Shown here: piece after piece, positions 6,834-14,259 of the stretch
Layout: every line of letters starts with the position of its first letter
Position numbering within the stretch: position 1 is the stretch's first letter
Program-made: the position numbers and the translations under genes
Assembly: GCA_018716365.1 (NCBI GenBank)
Contig: DVKA01000138.1
Location: 1-16,005 of the forward strand
Direction of reading: 5' to 3'
DNA: 16,005 bases
From: Candidatus Caccocola faecipullorum
Lineage (GTDB): Bacteria; Synergistota; Synergistia; Synergistales; Synergistaceae
The notes under the pieces: model-generated
The model's database searches: none
What the model was told of the DNA's origin: nothing
What the model saw: the letters and a program-made list of their open reading frames with translations, nothing else

Positions 6834-7985
6834 GTGAAGAAGTTATTGTCGGGTATTGTTTCAGCACTGGTGCTCGTCGTAATGGCCGCGACGCTCGCGT
6901 GCGCGGAGATTCCGGCCGGGCCGCTTAAGATCGGCGTCGTAATGCCGACCACGGGGCCAATCGCGTATGATGGACGTCTCACGCTCAACGGCATCGAAAT
7001 GGCCGTCGACGAGATCAACAACGCCGGCGGAATCAAGGGCAACAAAGTTGAGCTTCTCGTCGAGGACAGCGCCAACGTCCCCGCCACGGCTGTCGCCGCT
7101 ATGGAAAAGCTCGTCGGAATGCAGAACGTCATCGCAGTCATCGGAGACTTCGGAAGCTCCTGCACGCTGGCTATGATGGACGTCGCGCAGAGAACGCAGA
7201 CGCCGCTCATCACGCCGATCTCGCTCGCTCCGAAAATCACCGAGATGGGCAACAAATGGATGTTCCGCGGATGCGACAACTCGACCATGATAGCTAAGGC
7301 CTTTACGAAGTGGGCCGTCGACGACAAGGGCGCCAAGAAATGGGCCTACATCGCCATCAACACCGACTACGGCCGCGGCTCCGTCGACGCCTTCAACATC
7401 GAGCTGGAGAAGCACGGCGGCGAAGTGGTCTTTACGGAATATTTCAACCAGGGCGAGACGGACTACTATCCGATCGTTACGAAGCTTAAGACCGCCGGCG
7501 CCGACGCTCTCTGCCTCTTCGGCGAAACCGTCGACCTGTCGCGCGTAGTATCACAGCTTCACGAGATGGGCCTCGGCGGCAAAATCCTTGTAATGGACCC
7601 GACGAGCGGCACGTTCAATGAGAAGTTCCTCGAACTCACGAAAGAGAAAGCCAACGGCATAGTCGGAGCCAGCCGCTTTGTAGCTAGCATCCCCACGCCG
7701 GCGGCCAAGAAGTTCACCGAGGATTACAGAGCGCGCTACGACATGGACCCTGAGAAATACGCCCAGGCCGGTTACGACTGCGCGAAGATGATAGCCCAGG
7801 CCATCGACACGGCGAATTCGACCGACAGAGAAGCCGTCAGAAGCGCGCTTGCCGCAATCCAGTACGAGGGACCGCAGGGCAAGGCTACTTTCGACGCCAA
7901 CAACCAGCTTCAGATCAGCGAATACATCGTTATGGCGCAGGACGGCCAGATAGTCGTCGTCGCCGGCCCGATTTCGGGAGAATAA
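6834..7985 (+). CDS. Branched-chain-amino-acid-type ABC transporter substrate-binding protein (LivJ/LivK-like)
   Basis: This is a 383-residue exported binding protein. I chose the GTG at 6834, which lies 6 nt after the strong ggaggtg (6821-6827); a GTG at 6825 is part of that ribosome-binding site. The first 24 residues (MKKLLSGIVSALVLVVMAATLACA) form a signal peptide with an A-C-A signal peptidase I site. The cysteine there is not in a good lipobox. Then follow PLKIGVVMPTTGPIAYDG, NGIEMAVDEINNAGGIKGNKVELLVEDSA and VIAVIGDFGSSCTLAMMDVAQ, all typical of the type I periplasmic-binding fold of HAAT transporters. The true ligand (Leu/Ile/Val, another amino acid or a related acid) cannot be decided by eye. 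A hairpin region follows it. Confidence 0.93.
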   Translation: MKKLLSGIVSALVLVVMAATLACAEIPAGPLKIGVVMPTTGPIAYDGRLTLNGIEMAVDEINNAGGIKGNKVELLVEDSANVPATAVAAMEKLVGMQNVIAVIGDFGSSCTLAMMDVAQRTQTPLITPISLAPKITEMGNKWMFRGCDNSTMIAKAFTKWAVDDKGAKKWAYIAINTDYGRGSVDAFNIELEKHGGEVVFTEYFNQGETDYYPIVTKLKTAGADALCLFGETVDLSRVVSQLHEMGLGGKILVMDPTSGTFNEKFLELTKEKANGIVGASRFVASIPTPAAKKFTEDYRARYDMDPEKYAQAGYDCAKMIAQAIDTANSTDREAVRSALAAIQYEGPQGKATFDANNQLQISEYIVMAQDGQIVVVAGPISGE

Positions 7986-8008
7986 TTTTTTTAGCGTCGA
8001 CCGCTGAA

Positions 8009-8059
8009 TGGGAAGGGCGCGTATCGCGGGCTGCCTGACGGTACAGCCCTTCCCAATTT
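8009..8059 (+). promoter_or_regulatory. Intercistronic hairpin between binding-protein and permease genes
   Basis: A 10-bp stem (8009-8018 with 8046-8055) closes a 27-nt loop and is followed by ATTTA. A second, mutually exclusive 6-bp stem (8028-8033 with 8044-8049) could form instead. Just upstream, a small stem (7967-7970 with 7975-7978) and a T7 run (7986-7992) give a weak terminator-like signal at the end of the binding-protein gene. The 129-nt gap is by far the largest in the operon. Partial termination or mRNA protection favouring the binding protein is inferred. Confidence 0.5.
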
Positions 8060-8114
8060 AAGAAATATGCAACAGAGTCAGTTTGCGAGATAAATTAAGG
8101 AGTGAAGAGCAGGA

Positions 8115-8981
8115 ATGTTGATAGTTTTTCTTCAACAGGCGGTGAATGGAATAATCTTAGGATGCATCTACGCCTTGATTGCACTGGGGCTTTCTCTCAT
8201 ATTTGGGATTCTGGAAACAGCCAACTTCGCCCACGGCGAATTCTATATGATTGGTGCATTCATAGGCTTCTTTAGCACCTCGTTGCTCGGACTTCCCTTC
8301 TTTGTCTCCATTCTGGTCGCAATGGTTGGAATGGGCGTGCTCGGGGTGGCGATAGAACGCGCGGTCTTCCGGCCTATCGTCGGTAAGCCGCTGATTAACA
8401 GTATGCTGCTCTCTTTCGGGCTTTCCACTGCGCTGGCCAACCTGGCGCTCTTCCTCTTCAAGGCCGACCCGAGAAAGATAGAGTCCGGCCTGAACGGCAT
8501 TTCGTTCGATATTTTCGGCGTGTTCCTGACTGCGGAACGGCTTGTCATACTTGTGCTCTGCGTGATACTGGTCTGCCTGCTTTCGTGGTTTATCCAGTAC
8601 ACCAATACCGGCAAGTCGATGAGGGCCGTCGCTCAGGACAGAATCGCCGCGGAGCTCGCGGGGATAAACGTCAGGCGCATCTATTCGGTCACCTTTGCGA
8701 TAAGCGGCGCGCTCGCCGCCGCCGCCGGTACGATGGTCGGCGCGATGTTCTTCGTACAGCCTGACATGGGGCTCGCGGTAACGTTAAAATCCTTCGTCAT
8801 CATCATTCTCGGCGGAATAGGACAGATCAAGGGCGTCATCGTCGCCGCGATACTGATCGGCCTTGTCGAAAGTCTCGGCGGAGGTTTCGTCAGCTACGCA
8901 TACAAGGACGCCTATCCTTTCATCTTAATGCTTCTCCTGTTTATACTTAAACCGGAAGGACTTGCTGGAGGCAGGAAATAA
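8115..8981 (+). CDS. livH: Branched-chain-amino-acid-type ABC transporter permease (LivH-like)
   Basis: This is a 288-residue polytopic membrane protein. It opens with FLQQAVNGIILGCIYALIALGLSLIFGILETANFAHGEFYMIGAF, the classical LivH N-terminus. The ATPase-docking region is about residues 173-205 (TNTGKSMRAVAQDRIAAELAGINVRRIYSVTFA), and the late helix has FVIIILGGIGQIKGVIVAAILIGLVESL. The end, PEGLAGGRK, is a shortened form of the usual PxGLFG. The start ATG at 8115 has aaggag 12 nt upstream, a long spacing, so initiation may be modest. It ends 2 nt before the next permease gene. It forms a heterodimeric channel with the LivM-like protein. Confidence 0.94.
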   Translation: MLIVFLQQAVNGIILGCIYALIALGLSLIFGILETANFAHGEFYMIGAFIGFFSTSLLGLPFFVSILVAMVGMGVLGVAIERAVFRPIVGKPLINSMLLSFGLSTALANLALFLFKADPRKIESGLNGISFDIFGVFLTAERLVILVLCVILVCLLSWFIQYTNTGKSMRAVAQDRIAAELAGINVRRIYSVTFAISGALAAAAGTMVGAMFFVQPDMGLAVTLKSFVIIILGGIGQIKGVIVAAILIGLVESLGGGFVSYAYKDAYPFILMLLLFILKPEGLAGGRK

Positions 8982-8983
8982 TA

Positions 8984-9958
8984 ATGAAAAAGACAACAAA
9001 GATTCTGTCGTTTTCGGTGTTGCTGCTCGTTCTGTTAGTCCTGCCGCACCTCTTTACCATGGACTATTATCTGCATATATTCGTAATGTCGGAAATATAT
9101 GCGGTTCTCGCTCTGTCGCTGGCGCTCATCGTCGGCTTCTCGGGCCAGGTCTCTATGGGACACGCCGCCTTCTACGGAATCGGCGCTTACGTCTCCGCCA
9201 TTCTCAGCACGAAGTTCGGCATACCTTTCTGGGGTACCTTCTGGGTCTCCGGCGCGGCTGCGGCGCTTGTGTCGTGGGCGATTGGGAAGCTGGTCCTCCG
9301 GCTCAGAGGCCACGTGCTCGCCATAACGACGGCTTTCTTCTGCGTCCTCGTGAACGTCATAATGGTGAACTGGATTCCGGTCACGAACGGGCCTATGGGC
9401 ATCGCCGGCGTGCCGCGTCCGTCGCCTATACATCTTCTCGGCCTTAACATAGTCTTCGAGTCGCGTATGCACTATTACTACCTCGGTCTGGTGTTCGTCG
9501 CAATCGTCGCAGCGTTCTTCTACCGCCTTACAACGTCGCGGCTCGGCGACAACCTGATCGGCGTCCGCGAGAACGAAGAACTTGCGGAGTCGCTCGGGAT
9601 CGACACGATGAAAAACAAAGTGTTCGCCTTTACGGTCGGCGGTATGCTCGCCGGGTTCGCCGGATCGTTCTACGCGCACTATATCCTGTTCATAAGCCCC
9701 GTTACCTTCACGATAACGGAATCCATCAACATCCTCGTCATGGTTATCTTCGGCGGCATGAGCACGATGCTCGGCCCCATCCTTGGAGCGATAGCGCTGA
9801 CGGTGCTGCCGGAGTTCCTGCGCATGGCCGGAGCGCTGAGGCTCGTCATCTACGGCGTCGCCCTCATATGCTTCATCATCTGGCTGCCGCAGGGCGTCTG
9901 GGGAAGCTTGAAGAACTGGCACAGGAACAAGCAGCTTTCCATGGAGTCCAAAGAATAG
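8984..9958 (+). CDS. livM: Branched-chain-amino-acid-type ABC transporter permease (LivM-like)
   Basis: This is a 324-residue polytopic membrane protein. LivM landmarks are LALSLALIVGFSGQVSMGHAAFYGIGAY, the mid segment LRGHVLAITTAFFCVLVNVIMVNWIPVTNGPMGIAG, and the docking loop TTSRLGDNLIGVRENEELAESLGIDTMKNKVFAFTVGGMLAGFAGSFYAHY. The C-terminal hydrophobic helices end in LIWLPQGVWGSL-like sequence. It starts 2 nt after livH and is the last gene of the operon, with a strong hairpin terminator 30 nt downstream. Length and motifs are normal for the family. Confidence 0.94.
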   Translation: MKKTTKILSFSVLLLVLLVLPHLFTMDYYLHIFVMSEIYAVLALSLALIVGFSGQVSMGHAAFYGIGAYVSAILSTKFGIPFWGTFWVSGAAAALVSWAIGKLVLRLRGHVLAITTAFFCVLVNVIMVNWIPVTNGPMGIAGVPRPSPIHLLGLNIVFESRMHYYYLGLVFVAIVAAFFYRLTTSRLGDNLIGVRENEELAESLGIDTMKNKVFAFTVGGMLAGFAGSFYAHYILFISPVTFTITESINILVMVIFGGMSTMLGPILGAIALTVLPEFLRMAGALRLVIYGVALICFIIWLPQGVWGSLKNWHRNKQLSMESKE

Positions 9959-9987
9959 CCTGAGCGCAGGCAAGGTATAAAATAAAA

Positions 9988-10024
9988 CAGGCGGGGCGTT
10001 TTCAGCGATGAAACGCCCCGCCTG
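9988..10024. terminator. Bidirectional rho-independent terminator between convergent operons
   Basis: A perfect 14-bp stem (9988-10001 with 10011-10024) has a 9-nt loop. On the + strand it is followed by ccttattt. On the - strand the flank reads ttttattttat. It lies between the livM-like stop (9958) and the stop of the minus-strand gene ending at 10048, so it can serve both directions. The minus-strand side has the better T run. Confidence 0.88.
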
Positions 10025-10047
10025 CCTTATTTGAGAAGTCTGGATTT

Positions 10048-11793
10048 TTAACCCGCCGCCGCAGTTTTCTCCACAATAACCCCTCTGTTCTTCTCGCCGT
10101 CCATGTAGGCGGCGAAGTCGCCTTTGTAGACGCGGATGGTGTCGTTGCCCCACGGGGTCCAATGAGAGCGTTCGAACCAGTCTACGTTGAAGATGTTGCG
10201 GTCTTCGCCGGCGAAGACGGGCATATAGAGGACGCCGTCTACTTCGAGGTCGGAGAAGAAGTGCGTGCCGTAGGAAAGTTCCGGCATATAGCCGAGGCGC
10301 GGAATGCCGAGCTCGACCATGCCGCGGCAGTTTGTGAGCTCGCCGTACTGGACGGGGACGCCGAGCTCGGGGCTGCTGGAGCCGATGCGGCCCGGCGCGA
10401 CGAGGATGTACGGCTCGCCGCGCGAGGCTTCGTTGAGCTCGCCTATCAGGCGCGCGGTGCCGTAGAAGTCGCGGCGCTCGAAGTAGAGGTTGTAGTCCAC
10501 ATAGACGATTTTATGGATGTCCGGTATCGCGCCGTGCGTGACCATGCGGTCGGCCTGGAGGAGTATGCTTTTTTCGTCTATCTCCGGCATCTCGTCCATG
10601 TCGGAGGCGTTCGTCCAGAATGGGCGCGACTGTATGAGGCAGAACGAATCCTCCGACGGCTCATAGGCGAATTCTATGTCGGCGGGGACGCCCATGCTCT
10701 CTTCGAGGTATTTGAGCATCTTTTTCGCGCGGCGGTAGAAAATCGGGTATTTGCGCGGAAAGCCGTCGAAGGTGAAGCAGATTTTGCTTCCGGGCGCAAG
10801 CTGCGTCATGTTCTTCATTATCGCGGAGAAAGCCCCCTCGCCGTCCTCGCGGCTGAAAACCTGCGCGTAGGCGGCGAAGTCCGGGTGATATTCCAGAAGC
10901 TGCTTCCATTCGTTGTTGATGTCGAGCGTCGTCAGGCGGTTCGGATGGTTCGCGTCTATGACGTGGAAGTGCTCCTGCGCGACGCCGGATATTTTTTCGG
11001 GCGCGAAGCCCTCGGGGCGCAGTATCGGATTCGTCAGCGATACGGTGCGCGCGTAGCCGCGTTTCGTGCTCATCGTGCCGAGGCCGAAGACTATGCGCAC
11101 AAGGCCGTCGTCCTGCCTTATCCTCGTCGTCCAGCGGCGGAAGTTCTGCGAGTAGCCGACGCCGCCCATCGTCGGATAGTAGTAGCGCCCGCGCCAGCGT
11201 CCCGCCATGCGGATGATGATTATCCCCATGTCGTCGTCGCCGAGCTTGTGGCGTTTCCTGTAATCCTCGGCGGCGGGGAAGAACGTGCGCGAGTATATGC
11301 GGCGCACCTCGTCCTCGACGGCGCGCGCGCGCTCCTCCAGCGTGCCTGTGTTGTTGCCCAGGAAGGTGCTCAGGTACTTCCCCGCGAAAGAGTGCTTCAC
11401 GTCGTCTTCGAGGCGGCTGGAGCTGCGGATGACGACGGGATCGTGCATATCGGAGAGAAATTCGCGTATGCGCAGCGACGCCTCGTCGGGCAGCGGCGTC
11501 AGCAGAAAAACGCGCTGAATGCCCTCGGGGTCGCCGCAGGCGAGCAGCGTGTCGAGCGACGGCACGCGCTCAAGAAATTTGTGAAAAACTTCGATGCTGA
11601 AATATATGGAGCGCGGCACCTTGACGCGGCTCATATCCGTGTCGCCGCTGTCGCGCAGCCTGCGCAGCGCGAAAAGCAGCGAGCGCCCCTTGCCCCCTAT
11701 CGTCCCACTGCCGCATATCAGCGGCGCAAATTCCGGGTCGTCGTGGGGCTGCCACTCAAAATATCGTTCCTTTGCCTTTTCGGCAGAGGTCAT
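10048..11793 (-). CDS. PEP/pyruvate-binding (PPDK N-terminal, ATP-grasp) domain protein, downstream paralogue
   Basis: This is a 581-residue protein. The first ~390 residues match the nucleotide-binding domain of PEP synthase/pyruvate phosphate dikinase: TIGGKGRSLLFAL (31-43), VVIRSSSRLEDDVKHSFAGKY (120-140), IVFGLGTMSTKRGYARTVSLTNP (234-256) and IEFAYEPSEDSFCLIQSRP (373-391). The last ~190 residues carry YILVAPGRIGSSSPELGVPVQYGEL (462-486) and PELSYGTHFFSDLEVDGVLYMPVF (504-527). I see no GGxTxHxA-type swivel histidine and no C-terminal PEP barrel, so full PEP synthase chemistry is not expected from this protein alone. I chose the ATG at 11793, with aaggtg 6 nt upstream; a GTG at 11802 would add three residues. 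The gene begins 1 nt after the upstream paralogue ends. Function unknown; ATP binding or phosphotransfer is inferred. Confidence 0.85.
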   Translation of the reverse strand: MTSAEKAKERYFEWQPHDDPEFAPLICGSGTIGGKGRSLLFALRRLRDSGDTDMSRVKVPRSIYFSIEVFHKFLERVPSLDTLLACGDPEGIQRVFLLTPLPDEASLRIREFLSDMHDPVVIRSSSRLEDDVKHSFAGKYLSTFLGNNTGTLEERARAVEDEVRRIYSRTFFPAAEDYRKRHKLGDDDMGIIIIRMAGRWRGRYYYPTMGGVGYSQNFRRWTTRIRQDDGLVRIVFGLGTMSTKRGYARTVSLTNPILRPEGFAPEKISGVAQEHFHVIDANHPNRLTTLDINNEWKQLLEYHPDFAAYAQVFSREDGEGAFSAIMKNMTQLAPGSKICFTFDGFPRKYPIFYRRAKKMLKYLEESMGVPADIEFAYEPSEDSFCLIQSRPFWTNASDMDEMPEIDEKSILLQADRMVTHGAIPDIHKIVYVDYNLYFERRDFYGTARLIGELNEASRGEPYILVAPGRIGSSSPELGVPVQYGELTNCRGMVELGIPRLGYMPELSYGTHFFSDLEVDGVLYMPVFAGEDRNIFNVDWFERSHWTPWGNDTIRVYKGDFAAYMDGEKNRGVIVEKTAAAG

Positions 11794-11794
11794 A

Positions 11795-13525
11795 TCATTC
11801 ACCTTCCCCGTCGGTTTTGTCTATCACTATTCCTGTTTCGGTGTCTCCGTCGAGGAGCACGTCGAAAAGTCCCTCGTAGTGCCTTACGGCGGGGTGGGAC
11901 GTCTTTTTCCATTTGTGGCTCTCGAACCAGTCTCTGTTATACACGTTATTCTTTGCGCCGTCAAATACCGGCAGATAGAGGATGTTGTCGCAGTCGAGGT
12001 CGAGGAAGAAATGCGTCCCGTACGACAACTCTGGGGCCATGCCCTTCTGCGGGATTCCGAGCTCTACCAGACAGCCGGAGTTCGACAGCTCGTCGTAGCG
12101 CACGGGCACGCCGAGCAGCGGGTTCGAGCTCCCCCAGCGGCCCGGGCCGACGAGGATATAGCGTTCGCCGTCCAGCTTGTCGTTCTCCTCGCCGACGGCC
12201 CGCGCGACGTCCGAGAAATCCGCCTTCTTGCCGTAAATCTCCGGGTCTACATAGATGATATGCTTCGTCCCTTCGAGCCTGCCGTTCGCCACCATGCGGT
12301 CGCCGCGCAGGACGGTCTTCTCAAGCGGAACGTCCGGGATATTCACCTTGCCCTTATCGTCGTAGACCGACAGCGGGCGCATCTGCACCAGAGTGAAACG
12401 GTCGTCCGAAGCCTCGTAGGCGAACTCCATATCGACCGGAAGCTGAAGCTCCTTCTCGAAAAGCGGCAGAAGCTTGCGGATGCGCGCGAAAAGCTTCGGG
12501 CAGCGGCTTGGCAGCTCCGAGAAGGTGAAGACCGGGCGCGGCGCGTTCATATTGCTCGTGTCTGTGTGAATCCAGTGGAAAGAATTGTCGTCGAACCACT
12601 GGAGATAGGTCTGCGCCATGCGGTGCTTCTTGATGATGTCGCGCACGGTGTAGGCGACGTGCTCGGAGGCGAAGGCCTGCTTTTCAAGGTCTACATAGTC
12701 GTAATGCTCCTGCGAATGCGTCACGATCTCATGCGGCTTCGTCCCCTCGGGGCGCAGATTCGGATTCGTCAGATAAAAAGTGCGCGCATAGGCCCTGTCC
12801 ACCGTGCGCGTGCCGAGGCCGAAGCAGATGCGCGCCACGCCGTCGTCCTTCCTGATGCGCGGCGACGGGCGGCGGAAAACCTTCGAAAAAGCCGCGCCCG
12901 CAAGCTCGGGATAGAACATCTTCCCGTACTGCCGGCCGGCGATAGGCTGAATCAGCACCGCCATGCGCTCCCCGCCCCACTGGATGCCGTGCTTGCGCTT
13001 ATACTCGCGCGCCGCGGGATTATACGTCGAGGCGTAAACCTCCTTTATCGCGGCTTCGAGCTGCGCGCGCCGCTCCTCGCGCGTGCCGGAATTCGACGAA
13101 AAACAGGTCGCGTACTTGCCGGCGAACGACAGCTTCACATCGTCCTCCAGCGTCGAAGAAGAACGCACGCAGAGCGGCGTCTGGATAAGGTCGAGAATCT
13201 TTTCAAGAGGCTCGTCGAGCGAATGCGGCAGCCGCGCCTCGGCGCAGGCCTTATAGATAATCGGGCCGTCCGTGTGCGCGCGCAGGAACTCCAGCTTCTG
13301 CCAGAAATTATTGATCTCCATGAACTCGTTGAAAACCGAAGTCGTGATGACGAAAGAATAATCCGGCAGATGCACGTCCTCCGTCAGGCCGTTCTTCGCC
13401 AAAACGAAATGGGCGAACGAAAGCCCCTTCGCCTTCCCGCCGATACGCCCGTCGCCGATGAGCCATCCGCGCTCCTCGTAATAAGGATATGGGTCAAAAC
13501 TCTTGTAGTATTCTCCGTAGTCCAT
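11795..13525 (-). CDS. PEP/pyruvate-binding (PPDK N-terminal, ATP-grasp) domain protein, upstream paralogue
   Basis: This 576-residue protein is colinear with the next gene and clearly its paralogue. Matching motifs are RIGGKAKGLSFAHF (27-40), LCVRSSSTLEDDVKLSFAGKY (118-138), ICFGLGTRTVDRAYARTFYLTNPNLRPEG (233-261), MEFAYEASDDRFTLVQMRP (366-384), YILVGPGRWGSSNPLLGVPVRYDEL (456-480) and PELSYGTHFFLDLDCDNILYLPVF (498-521). As in its partner, there is no swivel phospho-histidine motif and no PEP barrel. I chose the ATG at 13525 with aggggg upstream (about 10-11 nt). An in-frame extension to 13669 (MRGAPVFIT…) reads as non-coding and crosses an AT-rich probable promoter. The pair is likely co-transcribed and co-translated, which suggests a heteromer. 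Role unknown. Confidence 0.86.
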   Translation of the reverse strand: MDYGEYYKSFDPYPYYEERGWLIGDGRIGGKAKGLSFAHFVLAKNGLTEDVHLPDYSFVITTSVFNEFMEINNFWQKLEFLRAHTDGPIIYKACAEARLPHSLDEPLEKILDLIQTPLCVRSSSTLEDDVKLSFAGKYATCFSSNSGTREERRAQLEAAIKEVYASTYNPAAREYKRKHGIQWGGERMAVLIQPIAGRQYGKMFYPELAGAAFSKVFRRPSPRIRKDDGVARICFGLGTRTVDRAYARTFYLTNPNLRPEGTKPHEIVTHSQEHYDYVDLEKQAFASEHVAYTVRDIIKKHRMAQTYLQWFDDNSFHWIHTDTSNMNAPRPVFTFSELPSRCPKLFARIRKLLPLFEKELQLPVDMEFAYEASDDRFTLVQMRPLSVYDDKGKVNIPDVPLEKTVLRGDRMVANGRLEGTKHIIYVDPEIYGKKADFSDVARAVGEENDKLDGERYILVGPGRWGSSNPLLGVPVRYDELSNSGCLVELGIPQKGMAPELSYGTHFFLDLDCDNILYLPVFDGAKNNVYNRDWFESHKWKKTSHPAVRHYEGLFDVLLDGDTETGIVIDKTDGEGE

Positions 13526-13590
13526 AAAGTCAAATTCCCCCTGACATTTCCGCGCCTCTGCGCCGCGGGACGGATTTGAAAACAAAACTT

Positions 13591-13612
13591 TCTCGTATTG
13601 TATATTATATAA
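13591..13612 (-). promoter_or_regulatory. Probable promoter region of the PPDK-like gene pair (AT-rich, weak -35)
   Basis: Read on the minus strand, this AT-rich island contains TATAAT (complement of 13604-13609) and TACAAT (complement of 13597-13602), 66-80 nt upstream of the chosen start at 13525. No convincing -35 hexamer is seen at 16-18 nt, so an activator or another sigma factor may be needed. The AT-richness stands out sharply in this GC-rich neighbourhood. Confidence 0.4.
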
Positions 13613-13805
13613 CGTTTGGGACGGACGCGCGGTGCAAAACGGCGTAATAAAAACCGGCGCGCCCCGCATGGGAAAAATTTGCCCGTGGAAACTCCCGCGC
13701 GGGAAAATGCGGGCGCGGAGACACGGGGCCCGTATTCGCCCGACAGTTTAAGAGAAAACCGCCGCCCGTCGTCCCGCCCTTTCGTAAGGCGGCACAAAAC
13801 CCGCA

Positions 13806-13847
13806 AAACAAAAAAGCCGGAGCGCAGCGGACGGGGCGCTCCGGCTT
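13806..13847 (-). terminator. Strong rho-independent terminator on the minus strand without an assigned gene
   Basis: A perfect 12-bp stem (13814-13825 with 13836-13847) has a 10-nt loop. Read on the minus strand it runs straight into a T7 tract and then GTTTT. The plus-strand side lacks a T run, so direction is clear. The nearest upstream minus-strand gene ends at 14489, about 640 nt away, with long structured DNA between, so this terminator may end a separate transcript or back up that gene. Confidence 0.82.
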
Positions 13848-13913
13848 CGCGCCGCCTCCGTCCGCGGGCCGGTGCGGCGCATCTGCATTGCTCTGCATAA
13901 ACGCAACCTAAGC

Positions 13914-13945
13914 GTTTCAATTCGCGCGCCGGAATCCGGCGCGAT
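13914..13945 (+). repeat. 32-nt palindromic repeat, copy 1 (type I-C CRISPR-repeat-like)
   Basis: The copy begins GTTTCAATTC and contains an 8-bp perfect stem (13925-13932 with 13936-13943). Copy 2 starts 114 nt downstream. Both share TAAGC just before GTTTCAA, and CGGCGCG near the end. Length, the GTTTCAA start and the central palindrome resemble type I-C CRISPR repeats, but there is no regular array. Confidence 0.5.
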
Positions 13946-14027
13946 TCTGTTTCTCCGCCGCGCCGCCGCGCTTTTGGGGCGCGGCAGGCAGCGGGAACGG
14001 CGCTATGTCTGCCTTATGCACATAAGC

Positions 14028-14059
14028 GTTTCAACTCACGCGTCCGTCGTACGGCGCGG
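14028..14059 (+). repeat. 32-nt palindromic repeat, copy 2 (type I-C CRISPR-repeat-like)
   Basis: The copy begins GTTTCAACTCACGCG and has a weaker stem with a 1-nt bulge centred near 14049. It is preceded by an inverted repeat CTTATG-CA-CATAAG (14013-14026). The shared TAAGC 5' of both copies means the conserved unit is at least 37 nt, longer than the CRISPR-like core. Confidence 0.5.
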
Positions 14060-14061
14060 CT

Positions 14062-14227
14062 TTTTCGTCCTGCGGACGAAAATTTATGAACGCGGACGGA
14101 GCGGCGGGAAATCCTCCGTCCGCGCCGTTGTGTCTGCGAAGCGGGGGGAGCCGCTTCGTTTCACCGGCGCGGCCCCGGGACGGGAAGCGGGGACGCTTTT
14201 GTCCCGCCCGCGGCCGCGCCTAATTTT
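14062..14227. other. Run of four consecutive hairpins
   Basis: Perfect stems are 14062-14070 with 14074-14082 (9 bp), 14091-14101 with 14114-14124 (11 bp) and 14137-14144 with 14151-14158 (8 bp). The fourth is compound: 14166-14174 with 14212-14220 (9 bp) enclosing 14176-14181 with 14201-14206 (6 bp), followed by taATTTT on the + strand. The density is unusual for this window. It could be a structured RNA on either strand, or stacked repeat remnants. Confidence 0.5.
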
Positions 14228-14259
14228 GTGCCAGATTTAGAAAACGTTAGTTAATAATC

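Noticed and set aside
10162..12258. A 698-codon open frame on the + strand
   Set aside because: It is antisense to the two PPDK-like genes, which have clear family motifs and ribosome-binding sites. Its translation is a low-complexity, Arg/Ala/Val-rich mirror, as expected from GC-rich third positions.
11594..13579. A 661-codon open frame on the + strand
   Set aside because: It is antisense to the upstream PPDK-like gene and has no recognisable domain or start site.
13526..13669. N-terminal extension of the upstream PPDK-like protein to 13669
   Set aside because: The extra 48 residues show no family similarity, and the DNA contains an AT-rich promoter-like island. The ATG at 13525 has its own ribosome-binding site.
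13914..14059. A CRISPR array
   Set aside because: There are only two degenerate repeats, spacing is wrong for spacers, conserved bases extend outside the repeat, and no cas gene is in the window. Kept only as repeats and as a finding.
14166..14227. A plus-strand rho-independent terminator
   Set aside because: The stem is broken by an internal loop, the T run is short and there is no plus-strand gene upstream to end. It is listed only within the hairpin run.
13605..14240. Small open frames in the intergenic region on both strands
   Set aside because: They are Arg/Pro/Ala-rich, lack ribosome-binding sites and cross the hairpins, so composition explains them.
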